Shown: positions 19,491-29,010 of the stretch, piece after piece
Numbering within the stretch: the stretch's first letter is position 1
Layout of the letters: every line of letters begins with the position of its first letter
Source: Gnetum montanum
Taxonomy: Eukaryota; Streptophyta; Gnetopsida; Gnetales; Gnetaceae
Reading direction: 5' to 3'
Length of the DNA stretch: 49,744 nt
Assembly: GCA_015680685.1 (NCBI GenBank)
Contig: MNCI01010185.1
Location: 48,340 to 98,083, forward strand
The notes under the pieces: model-generated
What the model was told of the DNA's origin: nothing
The model's input: only the letters and a program-made list of their open reading frames with translations
The model's database searches: none
Translations under genes and position numbers: made by a program

Positions 19491-21500
19491 AATGGAAACT
19501 CGCCCTTGATTTTCTTACAATAATATCGGGAAGGTATGGGATTATTGACTCAAATGAAACTAATGGGATGACATGTGAACGGATCATCATTACAAGACTC
19601 AACAAACTAGTGTTCATGACAAAAAGGGTGAACACCTTATTACATTGACATTAGGCCTCATTTGGCAGCTGAGAAAGAGAGAGAAGAAATAAGAGAAGTG
19701 TTGCTGCTGCCAACACCAAGATTGCATGTTTCGTTGTCCATCCGTAAGCACATTATCAATCTCATTCCTTGCAAAGCTGCTTCAACAGATCCGGTCCGTT
19801 GTTGCATGATCACCATCTGCACATACAACACAGTCTTATATTAGCAAGGGTAAATGAATTTCAATGTAGTTGATACCTTATTGCGGTGAAAGGTCAATTG
19901 GCTGGGTTGTGGTATGGCTGATTTGGGTCTGGAGATATGTTAATGATGACTACTGAAGGTGTAGGGGTTAGGAGAAAATCAAAAAAATTGGACCCTGTAC
20001 CCCCATGACTAATCGTGAACCTCCGGTAACAAGAGAATGGAGAAAGACAAGGAATAAGAAGGATGAATAAAAAGAGACAACGGTAACGTTGATAAAGTGG
20101 ATGTCAATATGGAAATGAACAAAACAAAATGGATTGCAAAATGTTAAGGGAAAGAATTTAACTGATGCACCAAATAGGAGTGTCAGTGGGTTCTCCCCAA
20201 AGTAGGCTTATGCCAATAATGCCCTGACAAACCCACATTTAAAGAGTCCGTAGGCTCTGGGAATTTCCTTTGGAACAAGAGTTAAAGTCTTAACCGTAAG
20301 AATTTACCAAAAAGAAAATGATGTATCTACTAAAATATACACTAATGATACAACGAGCAATGAGGTGAACAATGGAGAGAAGGGTGGAGAGAAGAGAATC
20401 GAATGGAATCCCAAAAACAAGGTGGTGTATAGCCCCTTGTGGATTTCATGATTAATGTGACTTGGAAAATATCATTCCAACTCCGGCCTCAAACCAACCA
20501 CATCCAGTGACTTTGCATTAATGCATTTGGCTAATCCATCCTCTTGAAGTAACAACAATGCACCTCCAAAGAGCCACCACCATTCTGACGAAACAAATGA
20601 GGAGAGAATGGGAAGCGAGAAGGGCCTTAGTTAGAGGGAACATTTATAGTTCCATAACCAGTGCTTGTAGTCCAAGAGATTATTTCATCTAAGGGGTGTG
20701 CTTTGAATTCTCAATTTTTTTTTATTCTTCTTTTTTTTTGTTTTATATTTTTATCTGTGAGAACCACACCATGCAAAGAATTCTTATTTTTATTGTCTCA
20801 GTTTCCGATAATTGGGTAACATCATAATATTAAGTAAACTCAAGAAGAAAACATCCAAGCACACAAGAGAATGGCCAACACAAATGCATCAAGTTCCCTT
20901 GAAGTCACACCATTTTCAATCCTTGAGTATTTCCTTAGTTTGAGAAGTACCCAATCACCGATTCGTTAAAGTTCTTATTAGAAAGGGATTGTACATTTCC
21001 AAGCTAAGAGAAACCATAGACTTGTGGATGAATGGATGAAGTGGACTCATTTCTTGCCATATCAAAAGAAACATACCTTAGTATCAACATCATATCTTAA
21101 AGGTAAAAACCAAACACTATCAATCAATAAGAAAATAGTTTATACCATCGTGAAGAACACTTATTGGGTGATAAACTTACAAGGTGGGTAACACACACAC
21201 AAACACACACAAAAACAAGAACACACAAAAAATGGAAAATTATAATGATGTAAAACAAAAACAAGAAAAGTCAAAGAAATTTGTAAAAAAAAAACATGTA
21301 AAACAAAAACTGTAAAACAAAAATTTGTAAAATAAAAATGTGTAAGGAAAAAATTTGTAAAACAAAAATGCGTAAAACAAAAACGTGTAAAACAAAAACT
21401 AAGAAGAACTAAGGGCCTCCAATATTTAGCATAGGTGGCCATCTCCCCCATGACTGAATTGCAAGGGAGAGATCCAAAATGATGAGCATCTATTTGAATT
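19491..21500 (-). other. Non-coding 3' region of element B
   Basis: No pol domains are seen. It carries internal PPT-like motifs at about 19998-20011 and 21443-21455. A stretch at 20185-20330 is strongly conserved with element C (26780-26935). A minisatellite built on GTAAAACAAAAA lies at 21255-21400. The frame rich in Phe-Cys-Phe-Thr on the minus strand is a translation of the minisatellite, not a gene. Confidence 0.65.
21255..21400 (-). repeat. Minisatellite, unit ~15-16 bp
   Basis: About eight copies of a TGTAAAACAAAAA[T/C] unit, with variants such as TGTAAAATAAAAA and TGTAAGGAAAAAA, lie in a row. Element C has only one or two copies at the same place (about 27808-27860), so the array expanded in B. 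Confidence 0.8.
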
Positions 21501-22265
21501 TCATAAAAGTGACCAACTTCTCCCTGCTGATGTTCTCAGATTAAGGGGTGGAAGTCGATGATGCTCATACACCAATGTATCTATGTCTTCATTGTTAGCA
21601 TGAGTTGTTTCCTTAGTTCTTTCCATGCATATTGGGTTGCTCTTTCTAGTAGCTATTAACCATGGGGTGTCTACTATTGGTGTGGTTGCTACATACAGGT
21701 ACCTTTGAATTTGTATTTCTTGGGCACACCGATTACATGGAAGAGATGCTGAACATTCTTCCATGTCATCACCCTCTAAGTCACTGTATGTGATGCACGG
21801 AACTTTCTTCTTCTTGATCTTTCCATATATGTTTATCTTATATATTTGCAAGGAAAGATCGCAGATCCCTAGGTGCACATCTACTGTACTTAGGCATGGC
21901 CTTTCCATTATAATTGGGAAGCCCCCATTGTCACTGTTAACTGCTATCACCAGGAAGTTAGCTAGGTATGACCACCCACACACAGTGGTAATGATGTCCT
22001 CCACCAATCCCAAGGGAATGGTGATGGACTGGTCAGCCAGCTCAAGTTGAATGTTGCTCTTCTTAAGTTGGGGCAGGTTCCACGCTTGATACATTTCTCG
22101 TGAAATTAGGTTGACTTTGGAACCTGAGTCAAGAAGAGCCTTATGTGGTTCATTCTCGGTGATTTGTAAATAGATTAAGGGGTTTCTAGGGTCAGATAAC
22201 TTCCTGAGAAGGTGGCCTACCTTGATCCAGTCGGTTATGGTATGCGTTAAGATAACCGTATGCAT
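21501..22265 (-). pseudogene. Element B retropepsin-type protease
   Basis: This is an aspartic protease that cuts the gag polyprotein. It is open for 254 codons from the ATG at 22265, though it was probably translated as part of a gag-protease fusion rather than from that ATG. ALLDSGSKVNLIS (near residues 43-55) is the catalytic DSG motif with its flank. CGWSYLANFLVI follows, and FPIIMERPCLSTVDV corresponds to the PIILGRPFL block of plant Ty3/gypsy proteases, with ER in place of GR. A basic stretch KIKKKKVP lies further on. The upstream gag frame ends at a TAG at 22274-22272, two codons before the ATG and in the same frame. That single stop separates gag from protease here; C has no stop at that place. 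Confidence 0.85.
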
Positions 22266-22271
22266 ACATCT

Positions 22272-24145
22272 CTATTGTTGGACTGAAGGGTGCTCCAAAG
22301 TTTTGGATGATGGAGGAGTGTACATAGGCTCAATTGCTTGTTGTTGCAAGAGCTTGTCTGCGCTTTTGGTTCTGAGGAAAGGTCTTCTCTTTTTATAGTT
22401 GTTAGAATGAGTAGCAAGTTGGATATTTACAGCTCTCGTAGCGTTACATTGCTGCGGTTGAGTAGGGAGTTCCCCTTGCATTGTTGGAGCAGGGGGTATG
22501 GGAACTACAGGTCGAAGAGGTGTAGATGGAGTTGGAGGATGGGATGAAAGTTGAATGTCTCCCGAAGAAGAAGGAGACCTCCTAAAGTACTATTGAACTT
22601 AGTAGTGATGTTGAGAAGTTGTATGACCCATAGAGTCACTTGTAGAAATTGGTTGCTACATATAATATCCATATGGGTCTAGCTGCCAGTAAGGGTACTA
22701 TTGTGCTGGCGGTGGCATCCCCCATGACTATGGGTATTGTCACTACTGATGCTGTTCGATGGGTTGTGGTGGAGTTCCACTTGGATAGTACGTTAGTTGT
22801 TGGTGGAACTGCCTTGGATTACCTTGAGGATAAGGTAACCTTCGGGGTGTTTGCCGTTGGTTAAGTCTTGGATTAAGTGCATACACCCCAGACTCTTATA
22901 GATGTGAGATGATTGGACAACATCCCTTAGGATGGTCATATTGGCAGATCTCACATCCACCATCATTGTCTATGTTTGAATCCACAACCTCATCGGAGAT
23001 AGTAATTTTCCCCTTTCCCTTATTATGTGTAGGGCTTGAATCTCTTCGCTTTGTCTTACCTTTGTTACTACTTTGTTCCACCTTAGACTCTTTTACGATT
23101 TTCAAGATAGTTTCAAGTCTAGAGTCTAAGGAATCCCACAGTTAATTTACCTTAGCCGATACTTCTGTTGTTAGTTTTTGAATCGGCAAGGTTTTTCTAT
23201 TCACAAACTCTTCGAGTGATGACTCATCCTCCTCATCACAAAATCTTACTCCCTTATTTTGAAGGGAGGGATCACGGTTGTATTCTTCCACACTCTCTCT
23301 TTTTCATAGCTCACCTTCTTCTTTTTCTACTTGCTCCAACAAGTGATGTATTTCATGGGCTTTGAGTTCTGATAGTCTCCCTTGGGCATAAGTTCCAAGG
23401 GTTCTCCTAGTCTCATGTTTGAGCCCATCCACGATGTGTAAAAGTTGATCCTGTTGAGCATATCCATGGCCCAGGCAATGATGTAACAATGCATAGTAGT
23501 GGCCCATGACAACATCCAATGGTTCATGATTTCCTTGATTCCATCCTTGGATCTACTTACACAAATTAGACACTCTGGAGTACGTTTGATACTTATCATT
23601 GAAGAGTTCTAACATCGTACTCCACCTCCTGATAGTTTCTGGCTCTAAGGACTGGCACCAACTCTTTGCTTCTTTAGTGAGTGTCCTAGGAAATAACTTA
23701 AGTTTTTTCCACTCGTTTTCTATGTTGCGGATAAATGCCTATAAATGATGTTGCGGATTTGAGTTGTATGCGCCTTCAAAGCATGGAATATTGTTCATGT
23801 CTAAATGCTTGATCTGACTATCTCTTTGATGCCTTATTAGAATTCTTACAGCCTCTGTGATATCAAGCATACTTCGAGTTGCAAGTAGGGGCTCTTCATG
23901 ATCATCTCTTTCATGACGCCTGTGATGTCTTCGTTGTTCCCTACTTTCCCTTCGTTCATGCCCTTGTCCTCTCTCTTGACTTTCCCATCAAGGATAAAGG
24001 TAAAGTTTGGAATATACTCATCAGGATGAGTATAGACTATCCGGTATTGTTGAGAACTTGGCTGATTTCAGTTATGTGTTTTTTATTGGCAACTATTTCT
24101 CATATTGTCCCTAGGTGGTGAGTTTCTTTTGTTAGAAGAAGACAT
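22272..24145 (-). pseudogene. Element B gag
   Basis: This encodes capsid and nucleocapsid. The start chosen is the ATG at 24145 (MSSSNKRNSPPRDN), which is conserved in D and E. An early stop follows, then VYTHPDEYIPNFTFIL near 24040-23990, an Arg/His/Asp-rich linker, EEPLLATRSMLDITEAVRIL, MNNIPCFEGAYN and NPQHHL. The gag domain continues through IENEWKKLKLFPRTL, LELFNDKYQTYSRVS and RRTLGTYAQGRLSEL (23519-23304). Then come a Lys-rich stretch and a zinc knuckle CEICQYDHPKGCC near 22905-22965. A Gln/Pro/Tyr-rich tail leads in the protease frame to the TAG at 22274-22272. Several stops and frameshifts make it non-functional. Confidence 0.85.
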
Positions 24146-24270
24146 TGTTATTTATAGGTGTGCTAATTTACCATTATATAATTTTTCTTATTTAATTAAC
24201 TCGAAGGTTCTTTTAGGCTCACAACGATGTGAGTGATATCCTATGTTCTACTTAGCACACAAACACTTAG

Positions 24271-24289
24271 TCCCCGACAACGGCGCCAA
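24271..24289 (-). promoter_or_regulatory. Primer-binding site of element B (intact)
   Basis: The minus strand reads TTGGCGCCGTTGTCGGGGA immediately after the 5' LTR. Eighteen bases pair with the 3' end of plant tRNA-Asp (…GGCAACGGCGCCA), allowing one G:U pair. This PBS is typical of Athila-type Ty3/gypsy elements. Confidence 0.88.
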
Positions 24290-25095
24290 TGATGAGTGGC
24301 GAGATACCCCTACACTCAACCATATGAATACGAGCGTAGCACGTGCGATTCGGTCAAACTCCGTAGACTAAGTGCCTACATGCCTCATGGAACACTTAGG
24401 GTTAATCATTCGTTGTCTACCCAGAATTACTTGTAGTTATCACGGTGTATGGTTAAGTCTGAGGTATATAATTTTTATGCTTTTTACGTTTTTGTCTCCT
24501 ATGCTAACAAGGTGAAAGGTTGAGAAGACTAATTACTAACTCTAACTAATGAAATAAGTCTAAATTAACCTAGTGTCAGCATCTGTTCCCACTTACCGTA
24601 CACACCCTGAACCGATGCAACCTTGGCTAGCAAACGCTAATTGTTGCTGGGATCACCAAGCGTAACGCATGTGCTCGAAGTGGTTGTACTGAGGTACTTA
24701 ACTAGGAGAGAAGGGTTGAGAGATTTAATAACTAATAAAGCATATAAATAAAAGATGATAAATAACCATAACAAAATCCTAATTAGCCTATTCCATGCAC
24801 TGCAAGGTTTCTCCATAAAGCTCGTCTTTATTGCCGTACAAGAACTTGTGTTCGGGTACAATGTCTGCTCGAATAAAGATTTGTTCACTTTGGGAATTCT
24901 ATTGTAGGCACATGGAAAATATTCTATCTTTGGAGTGATCAATCTACCAGAGTTTCACTAATGTCTAGCCTAGGATGAGGAAACAAGGGAGAGCTGCCTC
25001 TTATTTATAGATATGGCGACGCACCATGATATCGCAAGGGATGAAATATCGTGATGGCCGTGATATCGCGGCCCATGCAATATCACATCCCATTA
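24290..25095 (-). repeat. Element B, 5' LTR
   Basis: It matches 18653-19476 over its length, starting TGATGAGTGG in plus orientation and ending ...CATCCCATTA. The GATATC cluster is at about 25027-25083, with the sites partly decayed. The TATA motif TATTTATAG is at about 25002-25010. Confidence 0.88.
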
Positions 25096-25305
25096 GTTTT
25101 CAAACCAAAAATTAATGAAATTAAAGTTTTAGTATAGCCCATGTCCTACATTTTCATTTAAAGTAAAGATAGACTCTACAAATTATTAACTTTGTAAAAA
25201 AAATACAACAACACATGAGCTTCAAGTATAGCATTGCTATTTGAGTCCTCCCACTAGAGAAATTCTAGATAAAAAGTATATAATGTAGCTATTTGCAAAG
25301 ATAAA

Positions 25306-25310
25306 CCTAC
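25306..25310. repeat. Target-site duplication of element C, left copy
   Basis: CCTAC directly precedes the left LTR of element C and is repeated directly after its right LTR at 32274-32278. The length of 5 bp is normal for Ty3/gypsy integration. Confidence 0.85.
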
Positions 25311-26084
25311 TGATGAGTGGCGAGGTACCCCTACACTCAACCATACAAATACAAGTGTTCACGCGTGATTCGGTTGAACTCCAAGGACTAAGTGCTTACG
25401 CGCCTTAATGGAACACTTAATGTTAATCAATCACTATCTTCCCAAACTTACTTGTATTGTCACAGTTGTATGGTTAAGTAAGCTTGAGGTATATGATTTT
25501 TATAGCTTTTATCTTTTTAATGTCTTATTCTAATAGGGGAAGGTGAAGAGAACTAAGTTACTAACTTTCATTAACTATTCACTAACTACGTTCTAATTGT
25601 TCCTAACACTATTATCTGTTCCCACTTTCCGAACACATCCTAAGCCAGTGCAACGCTACTGGGATTACCAAACACTAATCATCACTAGGTTACCAAGCAC
25701 TACACACATGCTAGAAGCAGTCGTGCTGAGTGTACTTAACTAGGAGAGTCAAAGGTTGAGAGAGATTAATTAACTAGGAAAGCATTTAAACATTCAACAA
25801 TAATTAATTACTATTCAACTTAGTCCATATGTTTCAAGGTTTATCATAAAGTTCATCTTTATTGCTATACACAAATGTGTGCTTAGGTATAATTTGCTTG
25901 AACAAAGATTCACTTTATGACTCCTACTGCAGGCACATGGAAATTATTCTAACTCTAGAATGGTAAAACTGCAAGAGTTTAGCTAAGGGTCTAAGTCTAA
26001 CTGCCTAGAACAAGGAAAGATGCCTCTTATTTATAGAAATTGAGGCAAGCTGCAATATCGTGTACATGATATCGTGGCTCATCA
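25311..26084 (-). repeat. Element C, 3' LTR
   Basis: It runs from TGATGAGTGG to ...GTGGCTCATCA in plus orientation. The TATA motif TATTTATAG is at about 26029-26037. Two GATATC-type sites (about 26055 and 26068) remain of the palindrome cluster. Confidence 0.92.
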
Positions 26085-26098
26085 TACCCCCATGACTA
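26085..26098 (-). promoter_or_regulatory. Polypurine tract of element C
   Basis: The minus strand reads TTTAGTCATGGGGGTA before the LTR start TGATGAGCC, identical to element B over the tract. Confidence 0.7.
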
Positions 26099-27882
26099 AA
26101 TGAAAACTCATCGTCAAGTTCCTTACAAAATATTGGGAAGGTATGGGATTATTGACTTGAATGACACTAATGGTGAATGGGGTGATACATGAATGGATCA
26201 TCATTACAATACATGGAAATATTAGAGTTCATGACCACAAGAGTGAACACTATACATATTTAACATCTAGCCTTGTTTGTCATGCCAAAATTGTGCCTTC
26301 CATTGTCCATCCATAATCGTGCCATCAATCTTGTTCCTTACATGATTGTTCCAGCACTAGTCCAGTCTAAGTGTTTCTTTCAGCTCCAGTCCATTTTTGT
26401 ATGATTACCATCTACACACACAACACAGTCTCATATTAGCAAGGATAAATAAATTACAATGCAATTGATACCTTTCTTCGGTGTGCGGTCCATTGGCTGA
26501 GTTGTGATATGGCTAATATAGATTCTAGAGATATAACACTAGTGACTACCCAAGGTGTAGGGGTTAGGAGAAAATTGAAAAAATTGGACCAGGACCCCCA
26601 TGACTAAGAGCGAACCTCCAATAGCGATAGAATGGAAAAATATAAGGGATAAGAAAGATGGAGAAAAAGAAACAACGACAATGCCGATAAAATGGATGTT
26701 AGAGGTGGAAACAAACAAAATAAATGTTTATTGTGGAAATGTTTAAGGGAAAGAAGTTAACTAATGCACCAAGTAGGAATGCCAGTGGGTCCTCCCCAAA
26801 GAAAGCTCATGCCCTTAATGCCCTAACAATCCCACATTCAAAGAGTCCATAGGCTCTAGAAATGTCATTTGGAAGCAAGAGTTAAGGTCTTAACCACAAT
26901 AATTTACCAAAAAGAAAGAAATGCATTAACCAAAATATCGACTATTGATACACTCGGCAATGAGGTGGAAAATGGAGAAGGAATGATGAGGAGAAAAGAA
27001 TGGAAAGGAGTCTCAAGAACAAGGTGGTGTATAGCCCCTTGTGTATTAATGGTTAATGTGACTTAGTAGATCTCATTCCAAATCTAGCCTCGAACAATCC
27101 ACATCCAGTGACTTCGTATTAATACATTTGGCCAATCCATCCACTTGAAGTAACAAGAGTGCTTTTACCAAAGAGTCACCACCATTCTGAAGAAACGAGG
27201 AAGGAAAAACTAGAACGCAAGAAAGGGTCTTAGTTAGAGGGAGCATGTTTGTTTAGTTTCGTAACCATTCCTTGCAGCCCAAATGGTTATTTGATATAAG
27301 GGATGTGCTTTGAATTTCCACTATTTTTTTTTTGCGTGAGAACCACACCATGCAAAGACTTATTATTTTTATTAGCTCAGCTTCCCGATAATGGAGAAAA
27401 ATTGAAATGGTAAGGAAAACTCAAGAAGAAAACATTCAAGCATCCAAGAGAATGGCCAACACAAAGGCATCAAATCCCCTTGAAGTCACACCCTTTTCAA
27501 TCCTTGAGTCCTTCCTCAGTTTGAGAAATGCCCAATCACCAATTCGTTGATAGTTCTATTATTAAGGGACTATATAGTTTCAAGCCAAGAGAAACCATAG
27601 GAATTCATGGATGCATGGATGACATGGACTCATTGCCTATTATATCAAAAGAACCATATCCTAGTATCAACATTATAACTCAAAGGTAAAAACCAAACAT
27701 TGGCAATCAATAGAATATAGTTTATACCACCATTAGTAGCACTTATTAGGTGACGAACCTAACAAAATAATCAAACACACAAACAAATGAAAGAGTATAA
27801 AAGATGTTGCAAAACAAAAATAAGAAAAGTTAAAGAAATTTGTAAAACAAAAACTTAAAAAGGAACTGAGGGCCTCAAATGA
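26099..27882 (-). other. Non-coding 3' region of element C
   Basis: It is collinear with 19491-21500 of B, including the conserved block at 26780-26935. PPT-like motifs lie at 26592-26607 and, at the protease end, 27899-27914. No pol domain is seen. The few short open frames have no counterpart in B. Confidence 0.65.
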
Positions 27883-28989
27883 TCAACAAAGGTGGCCATC
27901 TCCCCCATGACTAAGCTGGAAGGGGGAGATCCGAAATAATGAGCGGGGTTGTTCCTTCTCTAAGGTATTATGTGCATTGACTGTTCTAGATTCATGGTAA
28001 GGTTTGGTTTGTTGCACATTGACTAGTGATCTCTCATTGAAGTTCTTGCTTGAATTTTTTAGGGGTTTCCAACTTCTTCCAATTGATGTTTTCAGGTTAA
28101 TTTTTGGAAGTTGGTGATGCTCTTGCTCTAGTGCATCTATGCTTTCGATGTGAGCACGAGTTGTTCCCTCAGTTAGTTCCATGCACGTTGGTGAGTTGCT
28201 CTCTTGATTAGCTATCAACCATTGGGTGTCTTTTTATTGTGTGGTTGCTACATAAAGGCACTTTTGTATGTTCATTTCTTTTGCACACCATTTGCATGCA
28301 GGAAATGCTGAACATTCCTATACATAATCACACCTTGTATCACTGAATGTGATCCATGGAACTTTCTTTTTCTTGATCTTCCCAAAAGTGTTTTCCTTAG
28401 ATATTTCTAGGGAAAGATCATGGATTCCTAAGCATGCATTTATGGTACTTAGCCATGCCCTTCCCATTATTATTGGGAAGTCCCCTTTACTATTGTTTAC
28501 TTGTTTCACTAGGAAATCAGCTAGGTATGACCACCCACACATAGTGGTAATGATGTTCTTCAACAATCCCAAGGGGACAGTTTTGGACTGGTTAGCTAGC
28601 TCTAGGTGAATATTTCTCTTCTTTAATGGTGGTAGGTTCCAGGCCTTATACATCTCTTATGATATTAAGTTGACTTCAGAACCTGAGTCCAAAAGAGCTT
28701 TACATGGTTCATTTCCAATGACTTGGAGATAGATTAGAGGGCTTTTGAGACCAAAGAATTTCTTGGACAGGTGGCCCTCCTTAACCCAGTCAGTAACAAC
28801 ATGTGTTAACATAACCATGTGCATTGAGCTTAATTTTTTATTTAAAGGGAGCTCTGAAGCCTTATTTGATGAAGAAGCGTTCAGAGGTTCAACCACTTGT
28901 GGTTGTGAGGGCTTGATTGGATTGTTGGTTTTGAAGAAATGTTTTCTCTTCATACAGTTGTCAGAACCAATAGCAAGCTGAAGATTCAC
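27883..28989 (-). pseudogene. Element C retropepsin-type protease
   Basis: This is homologous to the element B protease and extends further at its C-terminus. The N-terminal part (28989-28657) includes the catalytic ALLDSGSEVNLIS and ends in a TAA where B has an Arg codon. The frame resumes with EMYKAWNLPPLKKRNIHLEL (from about 28653) through CGWSYLADFLV and FPIIMGRAWLSTI, the PIIxGR block, here with the usual GR. It then continues after a break with CMELTEGTTRAHIESIDALE (28218-27883). The last residues, SPFQLSHGGDGHLC, overlap an internal PPT-like motif. Stops make it inactive. Confidence 0.85.
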
Positions 28990-29010
28990 AGCCCTCGTAG
29001 CATTGTGTTG

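Larger units (their letters stand above)
18653..25095 (-). mobile_element. Element B: non-autonomous GAG-protease LTR retrotransposon
   Basis: LTRs at 18653-19476 and 24290-25095 enclose 4.8 kb. On the minus strand the order is 5' LTR, intact PBS (24289-24271), gag (24145-22272), protease (22265-21501), a 2-kb non-coding 3' region, PPT (19490-19477) and 3' LTR. No RT, RNase H or integrase is found. This copy has the best preserved PBS and protease of the family. No target duplication is evident (left flank GATGT, right flank GTTTT); the right end of the LTR has decayed from CATCA to CATTA. Confidence 0.88.

Noticed and set aside
21161-21451. 96-codon minus-strand open frame with repeated Phe-Cys-Phe-Thr
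   Set aside because: It is a translation of the TGTAAAACAAAAA minisatellite in the 3' region of element B. C has no matching frame, and the apparent start ATGGGG is one of the PPT-like motifs.
18648-25100. Target-site duplication for element B
   Set aside because: GATGT and GTTTT share only three of five bases, so I do not claim one; the right LTR end has mutated and may hide it.
28349-28981. Plus-strand open frames opposite the protease of element C
   Set aside because: They are antisense shadows; the same shadows occur opposite the protease of B, so their conservation follows from the protease frame.
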